Positions 29,231 through 37,880 of a DNA stretch of 64,000 bases are shown here, in pieces. Under the pieces are notes generated by a model. That model searched no databases and had not been told where the DNA came from. It saw only the letters and a program-made list of their open reading frames with translations. Within the stretch, counting starts at the first letter, position 1. Every line of letters begins with the position of its first letter. Position numbers and translations under genes: made by a program. This DNA is from an uncultured Pseudophaeobacter sp. Its GTDB lineage: Bacteria; Pseudomonadota; Alphaproteobacteria; Rhodobacterales; Rhodobacteraceae. The stretch spans positions 35,325 to 99,324 of the forward strand of contig CAJQNB010000014.1 of assembly GCA_905479575.1 (NCBI GenBank), given 5' to 3'.

Positions 29231-29949
29231 CAAATGATAAGACATACCGTTTTGCGGCGCAGACCCATGTGGGGCTGAAACGAAAGGTCAATGAGGATGC
29301 AATCCTTGCCTTGCCAGACCATGATATCTGGTTGGTCTCTGACGGGATGGGCGGGCACCAGGCCGGAGATTTCGCCAGCGCCTTGATTGTCGACACCGTT
29401 GCGTCTCTGCCGCTTGGGCTGGACCCGGCTGCAAAGATGCACGGGCTGCGCGACAGAATACAAAACGCCCACCACGCCATCCAGGCCGAGGCCGCAGCGC
29501 GTGGCGGTGGCACGATTGGCGCGACGGTTGTCGCGCTGATCCTGGCGAACGGTCATTTTGTTTGCCTCTGGGCCGGGGACAGCCGGATCTATCGGCTGCG
29601 AAATGGTACGATTGAGATGCTGACCAGCGATCATTCCGCCGTGGCTGATTTTGTTCTGGCGGGCAAGATGACCTGGGACGAAGCCGATCAACACCCCCAC
29701 GCCAATGCGATCACCCGCGCCGTTGGGGTGGGTGACGCGCTGGAACTGGATAAGGTTCGGGGTATGGTCGAAAGCGGGGACCGGTTCCTGATCTGCTCTG
29801 ACGGTCTGACCAAATACGCGACCTTTCCCATTCTGCAGGAGGTGCTTTCGACAGCACCGCTGGAAACCGTTGGTGATCGCCTGTTGCAAATCGCCCTGGA
29901 GGGCGGTGGAGCCGACAATATCTCCCACATTATTGTCGATGTGATTTGA
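29227..29949 (+). CDS. pppA: T6SS PP2C-type Ser/Thr phosphatase PppA
   Basis: PppA removes the phosphate PpkA puts on Fha and so turns the T6SS off. The 240-residue protein has the PP2C metal-binding motifs: R-K-V-N-E-D near residue 21, LVSDGMGGH near residue 43, GATVVALIL, WAGDSRIYR, SDGLTKY and the final GGADNIS. The ATG at 29227 overlaps the tagF stop (ATGA). It is the last gene of the plus-strand T6SS operon and converges with ppkA across about 100 bases that hold only a weak imperfect hairpin. Confidence 0.95.
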   Translation: MTNDKTYRFAAQTHVGLKRKVNEDAILALPDHDIWLVSDGMGGHQAGDFASALIVDTVASLPLGLDPAAKMHGLRDRIQNAHHAIQAEAAARGGGTIGATVVALILANGHFVCLWAGDSRIYRLRNGTIEMLTSDHSAVADFVLAGKMTWDEADQHPHANAITRAVGVGDALELDKVRGMVESGDRFLICSDGLTKYATFPILQEVLSTAPLETVGDRLLQIALEGGGADNISHIIVDVI

Positions 29950-30050
29950 CGTACTAAAAACCCGCGATGCTTTGATAGCGGATTTTCCTGAGGTTTCCCT
30001 TGGGGAGGTCGTGAGTGCGCCAGCAGTATCGAGAGCCTGACGCCAGGTTT

Positions 30051-32219
30051 TTATGGCAGGGCTGTTTCCAATATCTTGCTGTCCATAGAGAGGATCAACC
30101 CGGCATCCCGTGCGCTGTTTTCTTTGAGAGCTTCGGCAAAGCCAACGGCACTTTCGGAGGTTGGGCGCAGCCCAGCGAACAAGGGTTCCGATGAATGCAG
30201 AACCAAAACCCGGCTTTTGCCAAGCGTGCTGTCATCGACCCGGAAGGCAAGGCCACCATTCAGGGCAGATTCCGCCAGGGTATAGGCCACGCGCACAGAC
30301 AGCGGGCCCGTTGTGTCACCGCGCAGTTCCGCAATCGAATTCTGTTGACGCGAGAGGTTGGGCAGCAAGTGGAAGACATTGCCAGAGACATCAAGGATGG
30401 AAACCGTCAGAAATCCTGAAGTGATTGAGGCCGGCAATTTTACATCAATAACCGGGTTTTCGCCGACAAAGAAACGACCCGAAGGATTGGGCGTACTTTC
30501 ATTGCCGGTGCTGAATACCACATCTATTTTTCCTGTGGGTGCCTTGGGCAACGCCGCTTCGACAATGCAGAGCGAGGGGTTCAGGATCTCAACCTTCAGG
30601 GCGATCTTGCGGTTTCCGACGAGACCGCGCAGGGCGTCGAACATCCGAACACGGGTCTCCGATCCGGCGAGCCGCCCGGTTACGGTGATTGTATCCTCGG
30701 GACCAAACCCGCCCCCCACAGAGCCAGGACTGACATTTAGCGGTCCGCAGTCTTCAAAGCCGCCAACCAGGCCGCGGACCTGTGAAATGGCCACAACGGG
30801 TAGCCGATAGGTGATTTGCACGGGTCCGTCCAAACCACCCGGCAGCCCGTCTGCGAACTTGGCGTTCAGCGCGGCGGCCAGATCCGGGTCACTGGTGATT
30901 CCGCTCAGCTTTGCCTGATTGTCGCTGACCGTCAGCCGCCACTGCTGAAGATCCGACAGCGGGCGAACTGTTGCTAGAACATCCTGGGCCCAGCTATCAG
31001 AAATCGCCCCGCTTGAGAGGGAGATATCGGCTTGCTCCACCAGATCGGCCAGCGCTGTTCGACTGTCTTCAGAGGGCATATTGCCGACCGCGCGGGTTGG
31101 GCCGGTTTTTGGCTTTTCAACAATCAATGTAAAAGGCTGCGCCACGGGGTAGCTCGGCCCCAACAAGGGATCAAGCAGGCCGGAGAAAAAGGCCCCCGCC
31201 CCAGCGCCAACAAAGGCAAGTATCGCGACCAGAACCAGGATAGGCGCCTTGCTCCGGCCGCCTTCGGCTTTGGATGGTTTCTTTGGGGGGGATAGGGGCG
31301 TTTTCTTTGCGGCGGCGGCTGCATTTGGGACGATGATTGTGGCCTCATCCGCAGGCGGTGCAGGCTCTGGCTCAATTGCTGCATTGGGGTCGTTTTCGAC
31401 GCGATCAAGAAAGGTCAGCACATCAGCTGCACTGCCGAGACGCCTGTCCGGATCCGGGTCGCACATCCGTTCGATAAGCTGTTTGAACGGCGTTGGCAGC
31501 CCCTCGGTGTTCAGTGGCTTTTGTTTGTTTTCAACAACTTCCATTGGGTTGGCACCCAAGGACGGCGCGGCGCCGCGGAAATTGGCCAATAACAGCGCTC
31601 CCAGCGAATAGATATCGGCACGGGCATCCGTATTGCCCGACAGCTGTTCAGGCGCTGCATAGGAGTATTTGCCTGCAAATTCATTGCCAACAATGGTTTG
31701 GGCGCCTGGATTGGTATCCTTGGCAATGCCAAAGTCAATAATCACAGCCTGTGCCGGATTGCCATCGCGCAGGATAATATTGTCTGGGCTCAGATCCCGG
31801 TGGACGATATTGCGGGCATGTGCCGCTTTCAGGCCTTCTGCGACGCGCCGACAGATGATCAAAAGATCGGCAGCATCCATAGGCCCCTGTTTGAGTTTCT
31901 TATCCAGGCCAGGCCCGTCGATGTAGTCCATCAGCAGGTATATATGGCCATCTGGTGTGCGATGATTTTCCGAATACCGCACCACGGCATCATGGCGTAT
32001 TTCGCGGATGTTTTCTTCGCGGGCCATAAGGACGGTAAAATCCTCATTGCCGGAAAATTCTTGTTTGAGAACCTTGATGGCGACAAGGTTCCCGGAAATC
32101 TCCGAGCGGGCCTTGTAGACGTTGGATGTCCCGCCTCGACCCAAAAGCATTTCAATTCGATAGGTGTTGTTGAGCAGGTCGCCCGGTTGAAAAAGATCAC
32201 CGGGCTGAGAGGTAATCAT
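30051..32219 (-). CDS. ppkA: T6SS membrane Ser/Thr kinase PpkA
   Basis: PpkA phosphorylates Fha to trigger T6SS assembly. The N-terminal Hanks-type kinase domain (about 19-272) has the glycine loop GRGGTSNVY, VAIKVL with Lys49, catalytic HRDLSPDN at 140-147, DFG at 162-164 and APEQLSG. A basic Pro-rich linker precedes one membrane helix (326-348). The periplasmic part (350-722) includes a BON/lipid-like middle and a C-terminal domain with F-x-V-G-E-N-P-V-I-D and LPNLSRQQN, as in other PpkA-like sensors. The gene converges on pppA, so kinase and phosphatase have separate promoters. Confidence 0.9.
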   Translation of the reverse strand: MITSQPGDLFQPGDLLNNTYRIEMLLGRGGTSNVYKARSEISGNLVAIKVLKQEFSGNEDFTVLMAREENIREIRHDAVVRYSENHRTPDGHIYLLMDYIDGPGLDKKLKQGPMDAADLLIICRRVAEGLKAAHARNIVHRDLSPDNIILRDGNPAQAVIIDFGIAKDTNPGAQTIVGNEFAGKYSYAAPEQLSGNTDARADIYSLGALLLANFRGAAPSLGANPMEVVENKQKPLNTEGLPTPFKQLIERMCDPDPDRRLGSAADVLTFLDRVENDPNAAIEPEPAPPADEATIIVPNAAAAAKKTPLSPPKKPSKAEGGRSKAPILVLVAILAFVGAGAGAFFSGLLDPLLGPSYPVAQPFTLIVEKPKTGPTRAVGNMPSEDSRTALADLVEQADISLSSGAISDSWAQDVLATVRPLSDLQQWRLTVSDNQAKLSGITSDPDLAAALNAKFADGLPGGLDGPVQITYRLPVVAISQVRGLVGGFEDCGPLNVSPGSVGGGFGPEDTITVTGRLAGSETRVRMFDALRGLVGNRKIALKVEILNPSLCIVEAALPKAPTGKIDVVFSTGNESTPNPSGRFFVGENPVIDVKLPASITSGFLTVSILDVSGNVFHLLPNLSRQQNSIAELRGDTTGPLSVRVAYTLAESALNGGLAFRVDDSTLGKSRVLVLHSSEPLFAGLRPTSESAVGFAEALKENSARDAGLILSMDSKILETALP

Positions 32220-32344
32220 CGCAGCCTATCCTTGTGCAAGCTCAGCGCTTTTGCAGCCCTTCCAGACACAGCAGGAAACGCTGTGCAAAACCGGAAAGGA
32301 TGCACATCTTCTGGCCACAACGGGGCCGGGTTGAATTGCATCTG

Positions 32345-32926
32345 TTAGCCCAGGGCCTGGAATTCTACCCGGCGATTTTCATCTGCCCGGGGGTTGGCTG
32401 CATTAAAGGGCGCAGCCTCTCCCATACCGATCGCCTTGAGCATGTTTTCGGCAATGCCGCAGCTGCTGATCAGATGGCGACGGACCTCCTGTGCGCGCAG
32501 CAGGGAGAGCCGTTCATTGTAGCTGGCTGACCCAGAGCTATCCGTATGGCCAATGATCTGGAAAACCGTTCCCTGCAGAAGCTGCATAGACGCGCACATA
32601 TTCTCCAGCTTGGGTTGCTGATCAGCCCGCAGCGTGGCGCTATCGAAATCGAAGGAGATCTGCAGATTAATCTGTGATTGCTGATCAACCGGGGAATAAT
32701 CTGCGTTGGAGGAAGCCACGGTGGCGGTTTCCTGAGCATCCGATGCCTGCGGCGCTGTTGCAGCGGCGCTTGGCGCAATCACCAATCCCCGGGTTTTTTG
32801 CTGTTGCAGGATCTTGGTAATTTCTTCCACAGACTGGCCGCCACTGTTCGCCTGGGCATGGGCAAGAGAGGCAGGCAAGAGCAGAGCAGAACACATGAAT
32901 GCGGCGATAATATTGTCGCGGACCAT
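32345..32926 (-). CDS. Exported OmpA-family protein
   Basis: The 193-residue protein has a signal peptide (about residues 1-26, ending in SLAHA-Q) and a short polar linker. Its C-terminal OmpA-like peptidoglycan-binding domain (about 85-192) contains ISFDFDSATL, IIGHTDSSGS, RAQEVRRHL and ENRRVEFQALG. It probably anchors to peptidoglycan in the periplasm. The ATG at 32926 is chosen because the signal peptide starts there; the longer frame adds an unlikely leader. It lies directly upstream of ppkA in the same direction, 125 bases away, and may share its transcript. A link to the T6SS is by position only. Confidence 0.85.
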   Translation of the reverse strand: MVRDNIIAAFMCSALLLPASLAHAQANSGGQSVEEITKILQQQKTRGLVIAPSAAATAPQASDAQETATVASSNADYSPVDQQSQINLQISFDFDSATLRADQQPKLENMCASMQLLQGTVFQIIGHTDSSGSASYNERLSLLRAQEVRRHLISSCGIAENMLKAIGMGEAAPFNAANPRADENRRVEFQALG

Positions 32927-33100
32927 AACTTGTCCCTTATACTGAAAAACATTACTTAAAAGACTATACCACATAATTGGTTCTGCCAATGGGCAGGGTG
33001 TGAATAAGAGCCTTGTCGTATGCGGTGATATTTTTGGTCAAAGGGCTTTACTCGGCTGCGTCCTGCGCCTTGAATGGTTGGGTATTGATTTGAGGGTGTT

Positions 33101-33940
33101 ATGCGGGTTTTACCGGCGATTATTATCTGTATCGGGGTGCTGTTGGCACCTGCGGTCTGGATTGGCTTGAAATGGATGCTTTCCGAAGAGGACTTCCAGG
33201 GGGCATCGGTTGATTCCACGGCGCGAATCGAAATTGAAATGCTGCGCCAGCAGATCGAGGATCTGCAATTGCGGTTGACCGATCTTCAGACCGAGGTCGC
33301 GCGCCTGCCGCTGGCAAATGGCGGCCAGATTGCGCCGTCTGGTTCGTCTGCCGAAGCCGAGCGCGAGATCTGGGATCAGACCGAAGGGGCGGATCTTGAC
33401 TATGCTCAGGTTGTGCTGATTGCCGATCGGGTGAACGTCAATCGCGGCTTGCAGGTAACTGGTGGGAAGTATCTCACGGAACGTCTGGGGCGGCCACGGG
33501 AAACTCTGAACGACACATGCCAGCCGATGACCAACCCCGAGCTGAAGGAAAAATTGGTGACAGAACAAGTTGGCCCAATCCGGGTCAGCATGCTGCGGCC
33601 GGCCATCGAGAGCCTGAAGGTGGTGTTTGAAAACATCCGACAGGCTGATCCGGATCTCTACAATCGCATCAATACCGCCGGGGCGCTGTGTGTGCGTCGT
33701 ATCCGGGGCACCACCAATTCACTGTCCACCCATAGCTATGGTTTGGCTGTTGATCTGAATATTGATGGTCAGTTGGATAATTTTACCGATGGGAAGACCC
33801 AATTGGGGCTGACCATCATGGCGGATTTTTTCTTTGACGAAGGCTGGGTCTGGGGCGCCGGTTTCCGTCGCGAAGACAGCATGCATTTTGAAATCAGCCG
33901 TCGCCAACTGGATGCCTGGATCGCAGAAGGTCGCCTATAG
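33101..33940 (+). CDS. Membrane-anchored M15-family peptidoglycan peptidase, TagX-like candidate
   Basis: The 279-residue protein has an N-terminal membrane helix (about 3-25), a coiled-coil stalk (about 42-70) and a C-terminal zinc peptidase domain of the M15/VanY type. Zinc ligands are visible as S-T-H-S-Y-G-L-A-V-D (His211, Asp218) and M-H-F-E (His262), with Glu258 as likely base. Such enzymes cut peptide bonds in peptidoglycan. TagX, an M15_4 enzyme of the Acinetobacter T6SS, opens the cell wall for secretion assembly; the position beside the T6SS suggests the same job here (inference). It diverges from the OmpA gene across 174 bases. Confidence 0.82.
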   Translation: MRVLPAIIICIGVLLAPAVWIGLKWMLSEEDFQGASVDSTARIEIEMLRQQIEDLQLRLTDLQTEVARLPLANGGQIAPSGSSAEAEREIWDQTEGADLDYAQVVLIADRVNVNRGLQVTGGKYLTERLGRPRETLNDTCQPMTNPELKEKLVTEQVGPIRVSMLRPAIESLKVVFENIRQADPDLYNRINTAGALCVRRIRGTTNSLSTHSYGLAVDLNIDGQLDNFTDGKTQLGLTIMADFFFDEGWVWGAGFRREDSMHFEISRRQLDAWIAEGRL

Positions 33941-33978
33941 GTGACTCTTCTGCGTATCTGGCTTGCACGCTCCAGGAT

Positions 33979-34584
33979 TCAGGAGCGCAGCAGAACCTTG
34001 TTTGATCCCAAGGCATTGGCCACCTGCTGATACTGGCTGGCCCGGGCGGCAGACTGCGCAGAGGAGCGTAGCAGTTTGGTCTCAGCCTCTTCAAGGATTG
34101 CGATGGCCTGTCTGTGGGCGCTAGAGCGTCGGCTTGGGGTGACAGCCACCAAGGGGCGCGTAGAGCGCTGCCCGTCAGGGCTAGTGATGCGGGCGCGCGG
34201 CGCTGTGCGGTCACTATTTGCCCGGGCCAGTTGCCGCAGCTTTTCTGCGGTATCGCGCAAAATCTGTTTCATCTCTTGGTGACCGTGCAGATCTGAAGCA
34301 TCCAATACGAGCGTCTCGATGCGCTCAGCCAGACAATCCACAACAAAGCCGCCAGAGTCAGTGCACAGGCTCTTCATCTGCGATATCCGTGTGGACAATT
34401 GGGGGACAGACGAGACTTGGGTTGCCGCAGTTCTGCCGGTTGAAGATGTTCCGCCGCCAGCTTCGCTGCTGCCGCCAGTGCCGCTGCTGGAACCTTCACC
34501 TGTACTTTGCGCTAATACCGGCCCCGCCATGAACAGCAGGACAACTCCAACACAAGCAAACATCGTCTTTGATAGTCTAAACAT
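33979..34584 (-). CDS. Secreted hypothetical protein
   Basis: The 201-residue protein has a clear signal peptide (residues 1-25, GVVLLFMAGPVLAQ) and a Gly/Ser-rich low-complexity segment (26-55). Two Cys near residues 74 and 84 (SLCTDSGGFVVDCLA) may form a disulfide. The rest is helical, with a basic patch around 125-145. I do not recognise the family. It lies upstream of ppkA and the OmpA gene in the same direction but is separated from them by the plus-strand M15 gene, and sits just downstream of the caspase-like gene with a 42-base gap. Confidence 0.75.
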   Translation of the reverse strand: MFRLSKTMFACVGVVLLFMAGPVLAQSTGEGSSSGTGGSSEAGGGTSSTGRTAATQVSSVPQLSTRISQMKSLCTDSGGFVVDCLAERIETLVLDASDLHGHQEMKQILRDTAEKLRQLARANSDRTAPRARITSPDGQRSTRPLVAVTPSRRSSAHRQAIAILEEAETKLLRSSAQSAARASQYQQVANALGSNKVLLRS

Positions 34585-34626
34585 AGTTCTAATCCCTTAA
34601 AATTGTTCGATTTTCAAATGATCGAA

Positions 34627-36126
34627 CTAACCTTCAAGCCCATATGCCCGGCGAATACCCCGCTGAGTACCCGGACCAAAATCACCATCAATAGAGCCTT
34701 GGTAAAACTTATTTTCTTTCAGCCTGTCTTGCAGTGCCCTGCGGGTGTCCAAGGTGAACATATTCGGGCGTTTGCTCAACAAATCCAGAACATCAGCGCT
34801 GCCGGATCGCAGGGCGGCGTAAAGGAAATGTGCCGCATCCTCGGGGCCTTTGCCGGGGACCAGGCCATCATCTATGAGGGCGGCAAAATTAAACTGGGCT
34901 TGCGGGTGCCGCAGTTCGGCAGCATGCTGGAAAAATTCATAGGCTTTTTGCGGGTTGGCCGGCAGACCCAGACCACCCTGATGATGCAAAAATCCCAGAT
35001 CGTTGATTGCATCGGCAAAGTTCTGTGCAGCGGCGGCTTGGTATAGCGCCAGCGCCTTTTGCGGGTCAGCGTCGACACCAGTGCCCCGCTCATAAAGCTT
35101 GGCCAGTTCAAACTGGGCTTCTGGGGCGCCGGCATCCGCCGCGCGTTGCAAAAAATCAACCGCAGCGACGGGATCAAACCGACCCGCATTGGGGTTCAGC
35201 CGCATATAGGCAAGCCCCAGCATTGACCGGGTATCGCCCAGCTCAGCCAGAGCCAAAAGCTGCTCTTCCTGGTCCGGTTTTACCGCAGACCAAGCTTCAG
35301 ATGTGCCCGCAGGCAGGGCCTCGGCGCCGTTCGGGTTTGCGGCGGCGAGATAGAAGGGCACTCCGGTCAACGAGCCATAGGTATGTGGTTCTTGCAGGTT
35401 GCCGGTTTTTTCTAGTACCAGATCCCGCACTTGCCGGAACATCAGGCTGATTTCCAGTCCGGGCTGTACCATTTTCTGCATCAAGGCTTGGGCATAGGGG
35501 CTATTTGTTCCGTTGCCATCCAGAGCGACCTGACCATCGCGGGCGGCAAAGGCCACCAGTGTTCCGCGATCAGGATCCACCGCGGCCATGCCGCCACCGC
35601 CGCCACGGGTCTCCTCTGAGGTGGTTTGTGTGGCTTCGGTTTGGCTTAGGGCGATCGAGTCACCCAAGGGATTATCCCGACAACTGTCAAGAATCACGAC
35701 GCGCATCTTGCGGGCGCGATCCACTGCGGCCAGCAACTGCTTCAACGAGGCGGATTGGCGCTGAACATCGCGGTTGCTGGTGACATTGGCATCCACGGGG
35801 ATGAGGAAATTTTCACCCTGTACTTCGATGCCATGTCCGGCAAAATAGATCAGCGCGAGGTCAGCCACCTCTGAGCGAAAGGCAAAATCATCCAACAGCC
35901 CAACCATATCCTGCGCCGTCGCATCGAGTGATAGAGTGACGTCAAAACCTATGTTTTCAAGGCTTTGTGCCATACCGTTGGCATCGTTATGGGTGTTCTC
36001 CAAGGGTGGCAAATATTGGTAATCGGCCATGCCAATGACCAAGGCAATTCTGTCCCGTCCCGCCGCGACGCTCTGGGGAAGCGTGAAACAGACTATTGCG
36101 ATCAGGAGTTTGAAAAAGCGTGTCAT
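34627..36126 (-). CDS. Exported caspase-fold (C14) protein with Sel1 repeats and peptidoglycan-binding-like C terminus
   Basis: The 499-residue protein begins with a signal peptide (1-21). A caspase-like peptidase domain (about 24-280) follows, with the His-Cys dyad in IYFAGHGIE (His98) and VILDSCRDNP (Cys149). Several Sel1/TPR-like repeats occupy about 300-445 (ARDAGAPEAQFELAKLYERG-type units). A short C-terminal block, YQGSIDGDFGPGTQRGIR, resembles a peptidoglycan_binding_1 fold. The ATG at 36126 starts the signal peptide; the longer frame is not used. The combination suggests a periplasmic protease or scaffold. Substrate is unknown. Confidence 0.85.
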   Translation of the reverse strand: MTRFFKLLIAIVCFTLPQSVAAGRDRIALVIGMADYQYLPPLENTHNDANGMAQSLENIGFDVTLSLDATAQDMVGLLDDFAFRSEVADLALIYFAGHGIEVQGENFLIPVDANVTSNRDVQRQSASLKQLLAAVDRARKMRVVILDSCRDNPLGDSIALSQTEATQTTSEETRGGGGGMAAVDPDRGTLVAFAARDGQVALDGNGTNSPYAQALMQKMVQPGLEISLMFRQVRDLVLEKTGNLQEPHTYGSLTGVPFYLAAANPNGAEALPAGTSEAWSAVKPDQEEQLLALAELGDTRSMLGLAYMRLNPNAGRFDPVAAVDFLQRAADAGAPEAQFELAKLYERGTGVDADPQKALALYQAAAAQNFADAINDLGFLHHQGGLGLPANPQKAYEFFQHAAELRHPQAQFNFAALIDDGLVPGKGPEDAAHFLYAALRSGSADVLDLLSKRPNMFTLDTRRALQDRLKENKFYQGSIDGDFGPGTQRGIRRAYGLEG

Positions 36127-36192
36127 ACAATTACCAAGGAAACCAAACGGAACTATCGGTAATCTAACGCGCTGAGGCTGCAAGGAAAGGAA

Positions 36193-36227
36193 AAAAGCCG
36201 TTCAAGCAAAATGCTCAAACGGCTTTT
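36193..36227 (-). terminator. Rho-independent terminator of the minus-strand che operon
   Basis: AAAAGCCGTT (36193-36202) pairs perfectly with AACGGCTTTT (36218-36227), with a shorter inner stem in the loop. On the minus strand the hairpin ends in a T run just after the last che gene, and it separates the che operon from the caspase-like gene. Confidence 0.85.
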
Positions 36228-36265
36228 AGAGTCTGTATAGGGCCTTGATTGGGGTAGGTGACGCC

Positions 36266-36592
36266 TTAGTTGGCGACAAAGCTCCCGATTTCCCGCAGTC
36301 GGTCCCGCAGTTTTTGCAGCGTTACCGTTTCCGTGGCGGCCTGGATGTCAGCCTTGCCAGTATCCAGGATCTGTGTTTCCACCTTCTCAAAGAAACTGGC
36401 CATCCCCGCGAGGGTCTGCATTACCAAGTCAAAGTCCTGCAGAGATTGTGTCTCTTGCCGGGTTGGCTTGGTGCCACGGTCAAAGATATCATGGACCACA
36501 TCTTCCAGGGTTTGCACCTTGGAATACAGTTGCCGCATTTCGCGTGCTGAAATAGCGCTAAGGCCGGAAATAGTTTCGTGCTGCCCTTCCAT
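36266..36592 (-). CDS. Small helical protein ending the che operon, CheZ-like candidate
   Basis: This 108-residue protein appears wholly helical. No signal peptide or membrane segment is visible. It starts 2 bases after the second response-regulator gene, so it is cotranscribed. The central helix LQDFDLVMQTLAGMASFFEKV places Gln and Asp residues in a pattern that recalls CheZ-type phosphatase helices, and the window has no recognisable CheZ, CheC or CheX. A CheY-P phosphatase role is a hypothesis only; it could also be a scaffold or response-regulator partner. Confidence 0.6.
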   Translation of the reverse strand: MEGQHETISGLSAISAREMRQLYSKVQTLEDVVHDIFDRGTKPTRQETQSLQDFDLVMQTLAGMASFFEKVETQILDTGKADIQAATETVTLQKLRDRLREIGSFVAN

Positions 36593-36594
36593 GA

Positions 36595-36981
36595 TTACAG
36601 CCGCCCGACGACCTGTTCGATCGCCTGCTTCATGGTGGCCACTGTAAACGGTTTGCGGATGATGTTGTTCAGCCCCAGTTTTTTACCGACTTCAATGATT
36701 TCCGGCGTTGGTTTGCCGGTGACAAGAATAAAGCCGAGCCGCTGCGTCACCTGATGGCCGCGGACCGCCTGGAGCAAGCCCAGACCATCCATGCCAGGCA
36801 TGTTGTAGTCGGACAAAACCAGGTGAACCGGAGTTGTCGTCAGCTTTTGAAAAGCGGACTGCCCGTTGTTTTCCACCATATAATTCTTAATGCCGAGCTC
36901 GTCCAAACACTGGGTGATGATACCGCGGCTTGTGGACATGTCATCGACGACCATAACGCGTAGAGAGTCTTTTAGGCTCAT
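36595..36981 (-). CDS. CheY-like single-domain response regulator (second copy)
   Basis: The 128-residue receiver domain has all key residues: acid pair Asp13-Asp14 (VVDDMSTSR), phospho-acceptor Asp58 (SDYNMPGMDG), Thr88 and Lys110 (RKPF). It has no output domain, so it should work by binding a target such as the flagellar switch or by draining phosphate from CheA. It lies between cheR and the small helical gene. Which of the two CheY proteins controls the motor cannot be told from sequence. Confidence 0.92.
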   Translation of the reverse strand: MSLKDSLRVMVVDDMSTSRGIITQCLDELGIKNYMVENNGQSAFQKLTTTPVHLVLSDYNMPGMDGLGLLQAVRGHQVTQRLGFILVTGKPTPEIIEVGKKLGLNNIIRKPFTVATMKQAIEQVVGRL

Positions 36982-37013
36982 GTGTTTTTCCTCGTGTTGC
37001 TCTTGCTGCTCAT

Positions 37014-37880
37014 TTACTGAGCACTGCCTCCGGGGGGAGTGTTGATATAAGTTGTGATCCCAGATGTCGTCAGTTTTTCCTCGGCTGGCCCGGACATGCG
37101 TTCGGAGTGGCCGATGAACAGGTAACCGCCAGGGGTCAAACTACGTTGAAAGGCTTGCCAGACCTTCTGCTGGGTAGGTGTGTCAAAGTAGATGGCCACG
37201 TTGCGGCAGAAAATCGCATCGAACTTACCCTTGAAGGGGAAGGGTTCGATCAAATTCAACACCCCAAAGGTGATCATCGACCTGAGGTGTGCGGGCATGC
37301 GCCCGTCCGCCTCCATTTTTGGGACCAAGCTGCGATACTCGGCCGGGATCTGCCCAAGCTCCTCTTGTGGGTATTTTGCCGTTTTGGCAAATTGCACCAC
37401 CTGAGGGTCGATATCCGTGCCCAGGATCTTGAAATCATAACGCCCAATATCGGGGCACATATTATGAATGATCATCGCCATGGTGAAGGGCTCAGGCCCT
37501 TTGGAACAGCCCGCCGACCAGATCCGAACGCGTCCGCCGTTGCGTGCTCTTTCGATCAGGCTAGGCAGCACATCCTTGCGCAGAGTTTCAAAATGATGCG
37601 GCTCCCGGAAAAAATGCGTGACATTGGTGGTCAGGAGTGACAGCAGCTTGCTGCGTTCCTCAGTGCTATTTTTTCCATTCAGCCGTGCCAGGTAATCTTT
37701 GAAGTTCCCAGCATTCTGCTGCCGCAACTGTCGGGCAAGTCGGGCAGAAACCAAAGGTTTCTTGCTGCTCGACATTGCCAGCCCAAAATGCTTGTAGGCA
37801 AAATCAGCGATTGCCTCAAAGTCCTGATCCGTCAGGGTAAACCCATCTTGATTGGCTTCTATGGAGCCGGCCGCGATCAT
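37014..37880 (-). CDS. cheR: Chemoreceptor glutamate methyltransferase CheR
   Basis: CheR methylates receptor glutamates with S-adenosylmethionine for adaptation. The 288-residue protein has the N-terminal helical domain (about 15-85) and a Rossmann methyltransferase domain. Its SAM loop is variant, SAGCSKGPEPFTMAM, where most CheRs have STGEEPY. FDAIFCRNVAIYF and GYLFIGHSERM are also present. Its start overlaps the cheW stop by 1 base. The partner receptor at 41625-43988 ends in a WQDF tail that resembles the CheR-tethering pentapeptide. Confidence 0.95.
   Translation of the reverse strand: MIAAGSIEANQDGFTLTDQDFEAIADFAYKHFGLAMSSSKKPLVSARLARQLRQQNAGNFKDYLARLNGKNSTEERSKLLSLLTTNVTHFFREPHHFETLRKDVLPSLIERARNGGRVRIWSAGCSKGPEPFTMAMIIHNMCPDIGRYDFKILGTDIDPQVVQFAKTAKYPQEELGQIPAEYRSLVPKMEADGRMPAHLRSMITFGVLNLIEPFPFKGKFDAIFCRNVAIYFDTPTQQKVWQAFQRSLTPGGYLFIGHSERMSGPAEEKLTTSGITTYINTPPGGSAQ

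Noticed and set aside
29950..30050. Terminator between convergent pppA and ppkA
   Set aside because: AAAAACCCGC and GCGGATTTT form only an imperfect stem with a mismatch; too weak to list as a feature.
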